A stretch of DNA of 21,602 bases from SVTX01 sp045658225 (GCA_045658225.1 JAZOUO010000066.1:1-21602), one strand, 5' to 3'; positions 13,405 to 20,759 are shown, numbered from the stretch's first letter. Translations and numbers: made by a program. Notes: generated from the sequence alone by a model not told the origin.

Positions 13405-14493
13405 CTACTGAATAAACATAGCGTCTCCAAATGAGAAAAATCTGTATTTCTCATCAACCGCGCACTTATACGCCTCAAGGACTTTGTCTCTGTTATAAAA
13501 CGCTGAAATAAGCATTATAAGAGTGGACTCTGGCAGGTGGAAATTCGTGATAAGCGCGTCAACCGCCTTGAATTTGTAGCCGGGGTAAATGAAAATTCCC
13601 GTATCTCCCGACATTGCGTGTACAATACCCTGCTCGTCTGTCACACTCTCAAGCGTACGGCTTGACGTTGTGCCAACACAGATAACTCTTCCGCCCTTGG
13701 CACGTCGCTCATTTATGATTTTCGCGCTCTCCTCGGACACAGAAAAATACTCGGTGTGCATTACGTGCGCGTCAATTCTGTCCTCCTTAACGGGACGGAA
13801 CGTGCCAAGACCGACGTGAAGCATTACGGGGACTATGGCTATTCCCTTTGCTCTTATCTTGTCCATAAGCTCGGGCGTAAAATGCAGTCCTGCAGTGGGT
13901 GCTGCCGCCGAGCCCTCCTTATTTGCGTAAACAGTCTGATAACGCGAGTTGTCCGTCAATCTCTCCGTGATATAAGGCGGCAGGGGCATAAGACCGATAA
14001 TATGCAAAATGTTGTATATATTCTCGTGCTTTTCGCGGTCGTAGTCAAACTTGATAATGCGGTTTCCCTCGTCGGTTATGTCTATGACCTCGCCGACAAG
14101 CTGACCGTCACCGAAAACCGAGCGCATACCGATTCTTGCGCGTTTTCCGGGCTTGACGAGACATTCCCATGTGTCAAGGTCGCGCTGACGGAGTAAGAGC
14201 AGCTCAAGCGCCGCGTCCTCTCTACCCTCGACGTGACCGTAAATTCGCGCGGGGATTACCTTGGAGTCGTTTATAACAAGTGTGTCTCTCTCGCAGAGAT
14301 AGTCAATTATATCATAAAAATGCTTGTGCTCGATTGTTCCCTTTTCTCTGTCAAGCACCATAAGGCGACTTGTATCTCGCTTCTCCATCGGGTGCTGCGC
14401 AATAAGACACTCGGGCAGGTCGTAATAAAAATCCGAGCGAAGCAAGTCGGTTGGTGCTTTTTGATTTATTATAACGTTGTTCTCACTAGTCAT
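13405..14493 (-). CDS. queA: S-adenosylmethionine:tRNA ribosyltransferase-isomerase
   Basis: QueA transfers and isomerises the ribosyl moiety of SAM onto preQ1 at tRNA position 34, making epoxyqueuosine. Family motifs are plain: 'FYYDLPECLIAQHP...RDTSRLMVL' at the N-terminus, 'VKPGKRARIG', 'AAPTAGLHFTPELM', 'HVGLGTFRPVKEDRIDAHVMHTEYF' and 'NFHLPESTLIMLISAF'. I chose the ATG at 14493 (362 residues); an in-frame TTG at 14538 would add 15 residues with no family counterpart. AAGGAAGG lies 13 bases before the ATG, a long spacing. No queuosine neighbours (tgt, queG) are present. The gene is transcribed alone, divergently from dapA, and its own promoter is not clear. Confidence 0.95.
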   Translation of the reverse strand: MTSENNVIINQKAPTDLLRSDFYYDLPECLIAQHPMEKRDTSRLMVLDREKGTIEHKHFYDIIDYLCERDTLVINDSKVIPARIYGHVEGREDAALELLLLRQRDLDTWECLVKPGKRARIGMRSVFGDGQLVGEVIDITDEGNRIIKFDYDREKHENIYNILHIIGLMPLPPYITERLTDNSRYQTVYANKEGSAAAPTAGLHFTPELMDKIRAKGIAIVPVMLHVGLGTFRPVKEDRIDAHVMHTEYFSVSEESAKIINERRAKGGRVICVGTTSSRTLESVTDEQGIVHAMSGDTGIFIYPGYKFKAVDALITNFHLPESTLIMLISAFYNRDKVLEAYKCAVDEKYRFFSFGDAMFIQ

Positions 14494-14547
14494 CTGGGGA
14501 GATAATCCTTCCTTATAAAGTTTTTTGTTAAAATACAAAAAAAGTAT

Positions 14548-14576
14548 TTGACAAATGCTCTCTTATGTGATATTAT
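14548..14576 (+). promoter_or_regulatory. Promoter of the lysine riboswitch-dapA-dapB transcript
   Basis: A consensus TTGACA (14548-14553), a 17-base spacer and TATTAT (14571-14576) preceded by TG one base upstream form a strong sigma-A-type promoter. Transcription would begin about 14583, some 30 bases before the aptamer. The minus strand across the same bases reads TATAAT and TTGTCA, so a divergent queA promoter may overlap it, but no convincing pairing of boxes was found. Confidence 0.9.
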
Positions 14577-14611
14577 AAAATTGCATACAGAAAAAACTGT
14601 TTTGCATATAC

Positions 14612-14785
14612 TTTTGGTAGAGGTGCGTATCACAACCGCCGTCGTTCAAGGTCGCCGTTGACCGTTTGAGAACTGCAGGTGAGGGTGAAACGCCGAGGTG
14701 TCGCCTTTTCGGTGAGGGCGACGTCGGTCACACGGTTCATAGCCGTGCGACTGTCATCTGACAATAGTCGATGGAGAGCTATCTG
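14612..14785 (+). promoter_or_regulatory. Lysine riboswitch (L box) aptamer
   Basis: The leader holds the L-box landmarks in order: GGTAGAGGTGCG (14616-14627), a P2/P3 stem region, GTGAAACGCCGAGGTG (14685-14700), a GTCGCC/GGGCGAC stem (14700-14720), an ACGG/CCGT stem (14733-14747), and GACTGTCATCTGACAATAGTC (a hairpin at 14749-14769, given here as its arms GACT/AGTC), closed by GGAGAGCTATC (14773-14783). P1 forms between GGTAG at 14616-14620 and CTATC at 14779-14783. The same landmarks occur in the lysC L box of B. subtilis as I remember it. Position ahead of dapA, the first committed step to lysine, fits lysine repression by premature termination. Confidence 0.93.
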
Positions 14786-14850
14786 ATTTGTTTTATTATA
14801 TCACAAGGAGTGTTGTTTTGCAATACCCCCGAGAATAAAAACGCAATTTC

Positions 14851-14873
14851 AGCCGGCTCGTACCGGTTTTTTT
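14851..14873 (+). terminator. Riboswitch-controlled terminator before dapA
   Basis: AGCCGG (14851-14856), a 6-base loop and CCGGTT (14863-14868) form a short GC stem running into seven Ts (14867-14873). AATAAAAA at about 14834-14841 could extend the stem against the T run and ATT. It lies between the aptamer and the dapA ribosome binding site, the place of an expression platform. I could not trace the antiterminator by eye. Confidence 0.8.
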
Positions 14874-14910
14874 ATTGTAAAAATTTTATACATACGAAAG
14901 GATATTCGCT

Positions 14911-15807
14911 ATGAGTAAATTCAAAAAGACAATTTTCACGGGCGCCGCAACGGCGATAGTCACTCCCTTCAAAAACGGCGAGGTGGATTACGACACATTC
15001 GGCTCACTTATAGATTTTCAGCTTGACGGCGGCATCGACGCACTTGTCGTTGCAGGAACAACAGGCGAGGCAAGCACACTTACCGACGACGAGCATATCG
15101 GAGTCATCAAATACGCAGTTGAAAGAGTAAACGGTCGCGTACCCGTCATCGCAGGCACAGGCTCTAACGACACCGCATACGGCATTGACCTCTCGCGCGA
15201 GGCTTGCGCTGTTGGAGCTGACGCATTGCTTGTCGTGACTCCCTACTACAACAAGGCAACTCCCAAGGGACTTATAAAGAATTTCACAGCGACTGCTGAC
15301 GCTGTTGATAAGCCTATAATTCTCTACAACGTTCCCTCGCGCACGGGCTGCAATATTTCCCTACCCGTGTATAAAGAGCTTATGAAGCATGAAAATATAG
15401 TCGCTACAAAGGAAGCCTCGGGCAATCTCTCAGCAATCGCGCAGATAGCAGATGAATGCAGTAATTATATTGACATTTACTCGGGCAACGACGACCAGAT
15501 AGTACCCATTCTTTCGCTTGGCGGTAAGGGTGTTATCTCAGTATTTTCCAACATTCTCCCCCGCGAGACTCACGAGCTTTGCCAGGCTTGGTTTGATGGA
15601 GACACACAAAAAGCTCTCCGCTTCCAGCTTGACTATCTCAAGCTTATGAACTCGCTCTTTATGGAGGTCAATCCCATCCCCGTCAAGACGGCTTGCGGCA
15701 TGCTCGGACTATGCTCCGAGGAAATGAGACTTCCCCTGTGCGAGATGGAGGATGCAAACAAAGCACGTCTTGAAGCAACACTTAAGGAATACGGACTTCT
15801 CAAATAA
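14911..15807 (+). CDS. dapA: 4-hydroxy-tetrahydrodipicolinate synthase
   Basis: DapA condenses pyruvate with aspartate semialdehyde, the first step specific to diaminopimelate and lysine. The 298-residue product shows the TIM-barrel family marks: 'AGTTGEASTL' with T50/T51 of the proton relay, 'TPYYNKATPKG', 'YNVPSRTG' with Y139 and R144, and the Schiff-base lysine K167 in 'VATKEASGNL'. GAAAGGA precedes the ATG at a normal distance. The gene follows the lysine riboswitch and terminator and is 25 bases upstream of dapB, so both respond to lysine together. Confidence 0.97.
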   Translation: MSKFKKTIFTGAATAIVTPFKNGEVDYDTFGSLIDFQLDGGIDALVVAGTTGEASTLTDDEHIGVIKYAVERVNGRVPVIAGTGSNDTAYGIDLSREACAVGADALLVVTPYYNKATPKGLIKNFTATADAVDKPIILYNVPSRTGCNISLPVYKELMKHENIVATKEASGNLSAIAQIADECSNYIDIYSGNDDQIVPILSLGGKGVISVFSNILPRETHELCQAWFDGDTQKALRFQLDYLKLMNSLFMEVNPIPVKTACGMLGLCSEEMRLPLCEMEDANKARLEATLKEYGLLK

Positions 15808-15832
15808 TAAAAAATCAAGGATAGGTATAAAA

Positions 15833-16585
15833 ATGATAAAAATTCTTTTGTCGGGCTGCTTTGGCAGGATGGGTCACGCGGTGCTTGAGGCAACGCGCGG
15901 CAGTAATATGACCGTCATTTCTGGAACTGACATAAACGCGGGACAGAGCAATTTCCCCGTTTACGCAAAAATTTCGGATGCGGCAGAGCTGCCTGATGTA
16001 ATAATCGACTTTTCGCACCACACCGCCCTGCCCGACATTATGGACTATGCGGTAAAGAACAACATACCCTGCGTTATCTGCACGACAGGTCACACGGACG
16101 AGGAATACGAGATAATGCGCAAAGCGTCCGAGAATGTTCCCGTGTTCTTTTCGCGCAATATGTCTCTTGGCGTAAACCTGCTTATCGCACTTTGCAAGAA
16201 GGCTTCGGCAGCACTCGGTATGGACTACGACGTGGAAATTATAGAAAAGCATCATCACAACAAGCTCGACGCGCCCAGCGGCACGGCTTTGATGATTGCC
16301 GACGCAATCTCCGACACGCGTGCGGAGAGCGAGTACATATATGACCGTTCGGGCGTTCGTAAAAAACGAGAGCCTCGCGAAATTGGTATTTCGGCAATTC
16401 GCGGAGGCAGTATTATCGGTGAGCACGAGGTGCTTTTCGCTGGCAAGGACGAGGTTTTGACCATTTCTCACTCTGCGTCCTCGCGTGAGCTTTTCGCTAC
16501 AGGCGCACTTCGCGCGGCGGAGTTTATTATCGGTAAGCCCGCGGGAATGTATAATATGGACAATATGTTCGAGGGTATAATATGA
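15833..16585 (+). CDS. dapB: 4-hydroxy-tetrahydrodipicolinate reductase
   Basis: DapB reduces the DapA product with NAD(P)H to tetrahydrodipicolinate. The 250-residue product starts with the Rossmann motif 'GCFGRMG' (residues 8-14) and has 'CTTGH' and 'FSRNMSLGVN', then the active-site 'EKHHHNKLDAPSGTAL' with H140 and K144 corresponding to E. coli H159 and K163. I start at the ATG at 15833, preceded by AAGGAT; the reading frame is open further upstream, but that part overlaps dapA and matches nothing. It is the last gene of the riboswitch operon, ending just before a shared terminator. Confidence 0.96.
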   Translation: MIKILLSGCFGRMGHAVLEATRGSNMTVISGTDINAGQSNFPVYAKISDAAELPDVIIDFSHHTALPDIMDYAVKNNIPCVICTTGHTDEEYEIMRKASENVPVFFSRNMSLGVNLLIALCKKASAALGMDYDVEIIEKHHHNKLDAPSGTALMIADAISDTRAESEYIYDRSGVRKKREPREIGISAIRGGSIIGEHEVLFAGKDEVLTISHSASSRELFATGALRAAEFIIGKPAGMYNMDNMFEGII

Positions 16586-16590
16586 TACAC

Positions 16591-16623
16591 AAAACAGGAG
16601 GGCTAAGCCCTCCTGTTTTTTTA
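16591..16623. terminator. Bidirectional terminator between dapB and sigF
   Basis: AACAGGAGGGC (16593-16603), a 3-base loop and GCCCTCCTGTT form a strong stem. On the plus strand it runs into seven Ts; on the minus strand the complement of the A run before it gives TTTTG. It therefore serves convergent dapB and sigF and overlaps the sigF stop codon by three bases. Confidence 0.92.
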
Positions 16624-17400
16624 CCCCAACATCTCGTCGCGCAAAAAATTCATTATTTTTTTCTCCTCGCGGGAGACCTTGACCTGCGTCATACCCAGGG
16701 CAGACGCAACCTGCATCTGTGTCATATTTCTGTAATAGCGCAAAAGCACTATCTTGCGCCACACGGGAGGCATTTTCGCTATTGCCTGTGTCAGAGCTAT
16801 TTTGTCGTTGAGTCTCTCAAACTCGTCCGCCTCGGCTCTGTCGGGAATTATCTCGCCAAAGGTCTGTGAATCCTCGCCATACGCGCATTCGGAGAGCGAC
16901 GTCACGGGGCTTACCGCGTCAATTGCCATCGCCGCCTCCTCAACGCTTACTCCCGCAAGCGCTGCAAGCTCGCCAATTCCCGCATCTCTGCCCTCCTCGG
17001 TCATAATTCGTGTCTTTTCTCTCATTATGATGATGCCCACTCTCTTATAGCTGCGACTGACCTTGATAAGCCCGTCATCGCGCAGGTGTCGTCGTATCTC
17101 GCCCACGATAAGCGGGACTGCGTACGTTGAGAAAGCCGTACCTCTGTCCGACTCAAAGCTACGCACGGCTTTTATCATACCCATAATGCCTATCTGCATA
17201 AGGTCCTCAAATTCGCACCCTCGGTCCTTGAATTTGTGGGCAATACTTCGTACTAGTGGTATGTTTTCATTTACAAGTATCTCAAGAGCTGACTCGTCGC
17301 CTGAATTGGCGCGAATAACAAGCTCTCTGTTTCGCAAAAATCTCTCGTCTGACGTCAGCTCCCGATTTTTTTGCTCTCCATTCTGGGAATTCAATTCCAT
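16621..17400 (-). CDS. sigF: Sporulation RNA polymerase sigma factor F
   Basis: This 259-residue sigma-70 family protein is the first forespore-specific sigma factor. Region 2 is clear ('FEDLMQIGIMGMIKAVRSFESDRGTAFSTYAVPLIVGEIRRHLRDDG' spans about residues 67-113), followed by 'IKVSRS', a region 3 and a region 4 helix-turn-helix ('MTQMQVASALGMTQVKVSREEKKIM', about 225-250). The 'STYAVPLIVGEI' wording is typical of the SigF/SigG/SigB group. The context, third gene after spoIIAA and spoIIAB, makes SigF the right choice over SigG. I start at the ATG at 17400, six bases after GAGG and 20 bases after the spoIIAB stop; the open frame further upstream only overlaps spoIIAB. Confidence 0.96.
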   Translation of the reverse strand: MELNSQNGEQKNRELTSDERFLRNRELVIRANSGDESALEILVNENIPLVRSIAHKFKDRGCEFEDLMQIGIMGMIKAVRSFESDRGTAFSTYAVPLIVGEIRRHLRDDGLIKVSRSYKRVGIIIMREKTRIMTEEGRDAGIGELAALAGVSVEEAAMAIDAVSPVTSLSECAYGEDSQTFGEIIPDRAEADEFERLNDKIALTQAIAKMPPVWRKIVLLRYYRNMTQMQVASALGMTQVKVSREEKKIMNFLRDEMLG

Positions 17401-17420
17401 AAAAAACCTCGCAATTTGTT

Positions 17421-17882
17421 TTATGTATTCTCTCTGTCCACAAATTGCTTGTAAAGTGTGACTGTCGTGCCTGAGCCCACTTTTGACCGTACAAGGACTC
17501 TGTCGCAAAAGCTCTCCATCACGGTAAATCCCATTCCGCTGCGCTCGTCCTCTCTGTCTGTCGTAAACAGCGGCTGGCGCGCCTGCTTTACATCTGGAAT
17601 TCCGCATCCTCGGTCGCGTATTTCGATCTTTACTGCTCTACCCTCAAGCAGACTGACTGTTATATATATTATGCCCGAGGTGTTTTTGTAGGCATGAACT
17701 ATGCAGTTTGTCACCGCCTCGGAAACCGCGCACTTTATGTCTGCTATCTCAAGCGCCGCGGGGTCAAGCGAGGCGCAAAAAGCCGCAACTGCGGCTCTTG
17801 CCATTCCCTCATTTACAGAGATTGCAGGGAGCTTAACCTGCATTTTATTTATTACAGTACCCGAAAATTTTTTCTTCCTCAT
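17421..17882 (-). CDS. spoIIAB: Anti-sigma F factor and serine kinase SpoIIAB
   Basis: SpoIIAB binds and inhibits SigF and phosphorylates SpoIIAA. The 153-residue product is a GHKL ATPase: N box 'EAVTNCIVHAY' (E55, N59), G1 box 'IRDRGCGIPD' (D90, G92, G94), and G2 box 'SGMGFTVMESF' (115-125), with a short ATP lid between. The ATG at 17882 follows AAGGAAAGGAAG; compared with the B. subtilis protein the N-terminus is about ten residues longer, and the internal ATG at codon 14 ('MQVKLPAIS') is the alternative. It is 25 bases after spoIIAA and 20 before sigF. Confidence 0.95.
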   Translation of the reverse strand: MRKKKFSGTVINKMQVKLPAISVNEGMARAAVAAFCASLDPAALEIADIKCAVSEAVTNCIVHAYKNTSGIIYITVSLLEGRAVKIEIRDRGCGIPDVKQARQPLFTTDREDERSGMGFTVMESFCDRVLVRSKVGSGTTVTLYKQFVDRENT

Positions 17883-17907
17883 TTTGTAAGCTTCCTTTCC
17901 TTGACTA

Positions 17908-18363
17908 TCATTTATTGTCCTGATTGTTCTGCGTACTATGCGAACTCGGCTTGTTCTGCGAGCGTTGCGAACTCTGTGAGTTCGCGCGTCTTCCCTTGAC
18001 CTTGGGCGCGGACCGCACAGGCACAGCCCTTGTATGCTGTATCTTTATAACTCTTTCCATTCCCGCAAGCGACATTATTCTCTCGATAGCAGGATTAGGG
18101 TCGGAGACTATGACCTCGCCCCCGAGCTCATTCATCACGGAATATCTGCCCATAATAAGTCCAAGCCCCGATGAATCCATAAAATTCACCGCCGACATAT
18201 CCATAATAAGTCCGCGTGGCTTTTTAGAGTATATCTCGTTGTCTATTGACGCGCGTATTGAGCTCGCGCTGTGGTGGTCTATCTCTCCGCGCAGCTTTAT
18301 TTTCAAATAACAGCCCATATATTCGCTATCATATCCCGGCTTTCTGTCCTTTGCCGCACTCAT
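17908..18363 (-). CDS. spoIIAA: Anti-anti-sigma F factor SpoIIAA with extended tail
   Basis: This STAS-domain protein, in its unphosphorylated form, displaces SigF from SpoIIAB. 'RGEIDHHSAS' and 'VNFMDSSGLGLIMGRYSVM' align with B. subtilis SpoIIAA, placing the regulatory phosphoserine at S64 (first Ser of DSSG). The family is usually about 110-120 residues; this product has 151, the surplus being a basic then Ser/Gln/Asn-rich tail from about residue 117 ('VKGRRANSQSSQRSQ' onward) with no counterpart I know. The ATG at 18363 lies after GAGGAG at slightly long spacing; M16 ('MGCYLKIKL') is a possible later start. It is the first gene of the spoIIA operon. Confidence 0.92.
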   Translation of the reverse strand: MSAAKDRKPGYDSEYMGCYLKIKLRGEIDHHSASSIRASIDNEIYSKKPRGLIMDMSAVNFMDSSGLGLIMGRYSVMNELGGEVIVSDPNPAIERIMSLAGMERVIKIQHTRAVPVRSAPKVKGRRANSQSSQRSQNKPSSHSTQNNQDNK

Positions 18364-18413
18364 TTTTTCTATGCTCTCCTCTCTTTATATGAGATATTTT
18401 TTGCTTTTATTCC

Positions 18414-18422
18414 ATTCTACCA
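18414..18422 (-). promoter_or_regulatory. Possible spoIIA operon promoter
   Basis: The minus strand reads TGGTAGAAT about 50 bases before the spoIIAA start. It can be an extended -10 (TG-n-TAGAAT), and GAAT occurs twice nearby, as in sigma-H -10 elements (spoIIA is sigma-H dependent in B. subtilis). No good -35 of either class was found, so the class is undecided. Confidence 0.35.
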
Positions 18423-18489
18423 TACCTCATTTGAGAAATTTGTCGCTATACGCTGTCGAATAAAATTTTTAGGTGCGTCTTTCACACAC

Positions 18490-18519
18490 AAAAACACCTG
18501 CTGTGACAGCAGGTGTTTT
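18490..18519 (-). terminator. Main terminator after the EF-G-like gene
   Basis: A perfect 13-bp stem (18491-18503 with 18507-18519, AACACCTGCTG type) with a 3-base loop ends in five Ts on the minus strand (TTTTTG). It is the second of two hairpins following the EF-G-like gene and separates it from spoIIAA. Confidence 0.88.
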
Positions 18520-18528
18520 AATAAAATT

Positions 18529-18552
18529 AAGGGGAGACAAAAGTCTCCCCTT
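18529..18552 (-). terminator. First hairpin after the EF-G-like gene
   Basis: A perfect 10-bp stem (18529-18538 with 18543-18552, AAGGGGAGAC type) with an AAAA/TTTT loop lies about 15 bases after the stop. On the minus strand it is followed by AATTTTATT rather than a clean T run, so it may be a weak terminator or a 3'-end protecting hairpin working with the next one. Confidence 0.65.
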
Positions 18553-18566
18553 ACGTATTAGTGAAA

Positions 18567-20606
18567 TTATTTTGCGATGATCTTCTGTGCTACGTTCATA
18601 GGAACGGTCTCGTATCCCGTCACCTCGTAGTCAAAGTATCCTCTGCCCTGAGTCATAGCGCGAAGAACTGTGGGATAGTCTGCAAGCTCTGCCTTGGGAA
18701 CCATAGCGTGAACTACCGTATAACCCATTCTATCCTCTACTGCATCCATACCCATAACCGCGCCACGACGCTTGTTAAGATCGCCCATTACGTCACCAAC
18801 GAGGGACTCGGGAACAGTCACGTCAAGGTTTCCAACAGGCTCGAGAAGCACGGGACCAGCCTGCTCAAGACACTTCTTGTATGCAAGAGAAGCCGCGGTC
18901 TTGAACGAAAGCTCGTCGGAGTCAACGTCGTGGTAGGAACCGTCGTGGAGGTCAGCCGCAAGTCTGGTCATAGGGTAGCCGTAAGCGCCCTTGAGCATTG
19001 CGTCCTGAAGTCCCTTTTCAACCGCGGGGTTGAAGTTCTTGGGAACTGCGCCGCCGACAACCGAAACTGTAAAGGTAAGTCCTTCTTCCTCGGAGGGAGA
19101 GAACTTGATCCAAACGTGACCGTACTGACCCGATCCACCGTTCTGCTTCTTATGCTTACCTTCAACGTCAACAGTCTTTGTTATCTTTTCTCTATAAGGA
19201 ATTGCGGGAATATCGTATCTGATATTAACGCCGAAACGGTTCTTGAGGTTAGCCGCAAGAATAGTCAGATGCATATCGCCCATAGCATAGATAAGCTGCT
19301 GCTTTGTCTCGGGGTTGTTTTCGTATTTGAGAGTCATATCTTCCTCGGTCATACGAGCAATAGCCTGAGAGATCTTGCTCTCGTCCTTGGCTGTGAGAGG
19401 ATACATAGCTCTGCAGTAGTACGGAGTTGAATACTTAACTGCGGTATAGGAAACACTTCCGGATACAGAAAGAGTATCGTTTGTGTTGGTGTCCGAAAGC
19501 TTGGATATCATACCAATATCGCCGCAAGCAAGCTCATCAACCTCAACCTGCTTATTACCCTTCATTATGTAAATGTGAGCAAGTCTTTCCTCTGCGCCGC
19601 TTCTGGAGTTTTTAAGAACTGCATCCTTCTTTATCGAGCCACTCATTACCTTGAAGAAGGACATCTTACCTACGAACGGGTCAGCGACAGTCTTGAATAC
19701 GAAGAGCGAGGGCTCGCCGTCAACATTGATCTCAACGTCGCCGTCAGTAGTCTTTTCATTCTTCTTTGCGGTATGTCTGGGGAAGGAAGCAGCGATAGAA
19801 TCCATCATTGCAACAACTCCCCAAAGTCTTGTAGCCGCGCCGCAGTAAACGGGGGTGATAGAGCCGTCGATAATGCCTTGGTGAAGACCGTCAACGCACT
19901 CCTCCTTTGTGAAAGGCTCGCCGTCAAAGAACTTCATCATAAGCTCCTCGCTGGTACCTGCAACTGCCTCCCAAAGAACATCCTTATATCTCTCGGCTGC
20001 CGCCTCAAGCTCGGGAGTAGTATCTGTGGGAATTCTCTTTCCGGAGTCATCGTATATGTAAGACTGCATGTCAAGCAGGTCTATCATTGTGATATCCTTA
20101 CCGTTCTTACCTACGGGGATAAATACGGGGCAGAGGGATTTACCAAATTTTTCGCGAAGCTGATCAAAGGTTGCGTTAAAGTGAGCGTCGAGAAGGTCGC
20201 ACTTGTTGATAAAGAACGCCTTGGGAACTCCTGCCTCGGTAGCCTTATCCCATGCAAGCTCTGTACCAACTTCCATACCTGCCTTACCGTCAACGCAGAT
20301 AACTACGCTGTCCGCAACGCGAACGCCCTGCTTAACCTCGCCCTCAAAGTCGAGATAGCCGGGAGTGTCTATAATATTTATCTTAACATCCTTCCAGAAA
20401 ACGTGAGCGAGAGACGCAGAAAGCGAGAACTTTCTTACCTGTTCCTCAGAATCGTAGTCGCATACCGTATTACCGTTGGGAACGCTTCCGAGTCTGTCAG
20501 TACCGCCTGAAGCAAAAAGCATAGCCTCGGCAAGAGAGGTCTTACCCGAGTCGCCATGACCCGCCAAAGCGATATTTCTGATCTGTTTTGTGTTGTAGGT
20601 TGCCAT
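18567..20606 (-). CDS. Elongation factor G-like translational GTPase
   Basis: This 679-residue protein has the five-domain EF-G layout. G1 is 'GHGDSGKT' (16-23, versus AHIDAGKT in canonical EF-G), G3 is 'DTPGYLDF' (80-87) and G4 is 'NKCD' (134-137). The canonical RGITI-type switch I motif is missing; in its place is 'DYDSEEQVRKFSLSASL'. The histidine that follows DTPG in EF-G and EF-Tu is tyrosine (Y84). Domain II ('PFVGKMSFFKVMSGSI') and domain IV ('KQNGGSGQYGHVWIKF', 'YHDVDSDELSFKTAASLAY') are clear. These traits place it in the EF-G2-like paralogue group rather than the housekeeping FusA, which would normally sit beside rpsL, rpsG and tuf. Its exact role is unknown; I therefore give no symbol. 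It is transcribed alone from a strong promoter. Confidence 0.9.
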   Translation of the reverse strand: MATYNTKQIRNIALAGHGDSGKTSLAEAMLFASGGTDRLGSVPNGNTVCDYDSEEQVRKFSLSASLAHVFWKDVKINIIDTPGYLDFEGEVKQGVRVADSVVICVDGKAGMEVGTELAWDKATEAGVPKAFFINKCDLLDAHFNATFDQLREKFGKSLCPVFIPVGKNGKDITMIDLLDMQSYIYDDSGKRIPTDTTPELEAAAERYKDVLWEAVAGTSEELMMKFFDGEPFTKEECVDGLHQGIIDGSITPVYCGAATRLWGVVAMMDSIAASFPRHTAKKNEKTTDGDVEINVDGEPSLFVFKTVADPFVGKMSFFKVMSGSIKKDAVLKNSRSGAEERLAHIYIMKGNKQVEVDELACGDIGMISKLSDTNTNDTLSVSGSVSYTAVKYSTPYYCRAMYPLTAKDESKISQAIARMTEEDMTLKYENNPETKQQLIYAMGDMHLTILAANLKNRFGVNIRYDIPAIPYREKITKTVDVEGKHKKQNGGSGQYGHVWIKFSPSEEEGLTFTVSVVGGAVPKNFNPAVEKGLQDAMLKGAYGYPMTRLAADLHDGSYHDVDSDELSFKTAASLAYKKCLEQAGPVLLEPVGNLDVTVPESLVGDVMGDLNKRRGAVMGMDAVEDRMGYTVVHAMVPKAELADYPTVLRAMTQGRGYFDYEVTGYETVPMNVAQKIIAK

Positions 20607-20692
20607 AGGAGTTTTCCTTTATCACGCAAAGCCGTGATTACCTTTCTATAATAAATAAATTTGAATACCTAAAATACAAACGGTATATATAA

Positions 20693-20721
20693 ATTATACA
20701 GTATTTCGCTAAAAAAATCAA
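20693..20721 (-). promoter_or_regulatory. Promoter of the EF-G-like gene
   Basis: On the minus strand TTGATT (20721-20716), a 17-base spacer and TATAAT (20698-20693) form a strong sigma-A-type promoter. Transcription would start near 20686, leaving an 80-base leader with a small hairpin (20621-20638, ATCACG with CGTGAT) just ahead of the AAAGGA ribosome binding site. Confidence 0.88.
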
Positions 20722-20734
20722 CAATTTTTGTTGA
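20718..20734. repeat. Palindrome bridging two divergent -35 boxes
   Basis: TCAACAA-TTT-TTGTTGA is a perfect 7-bp inverted repeat. Its left arm contains the TTGA of the minus-strand -35 and its right arm the TTGA of the plus-strand -35. Flanking runs of seven As and seven Ts continue the symmetry after a one-base interruption. It may be a regulator site or the by-product of two facing-away promoters. Confidence 0.6.
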
Positions 20735-20759
20735 CTTTTTTTGATTGGATTTGTAGAAC
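20731..20759 (+). promoter_or_regulatory. Probable promoter for the 82-residue protein
   Basis: TTGACT (20731-20736), a 17-base spacer and TAGAAC (20754-20759) give a fair sigma-A-type promoter, divergent from that of the EF-G-like gene. The start would be near 20766, about 220 bases before the small gene, an unusually long leader. Confidence 0.55.

Noticed and set aside
14571..14577. TATAAT on the minus strand as a queA -10 box
   Set aside because: It is a good -10 but has no matching -35 at 16-18 bases, and it coincides with the -10 of the strong dapA promoter on the other strand.
14805..14835. Possible mini-ORF in the dapA leader (AAGGAG then TTG and six codons)
   Set aside because: It lies in the riboswitch expression platform, is only six codons long with a TTG start, and needs no translation to explain regulation.
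15815..16762. Minus-strand open frame of 315 codons opposite dapB
   Set aside because: It is antisense to dapB and runs through the dapB-sigF terminator; no motif is seen.
18414..18440. Firm assignment of a sigma-H promoter to spoIIA
   Set aside because: GAAT-type -10 elements are present, but no AGGA-type -35 lies at the required distance, so only a low-confidence promoter is listed.
18561..20510. Two long plus-strand open frames opposite the EF-G-like gene
   Set aside because: They are shadows of a well-conserved GTPase gene, with no family motifs or start signals.
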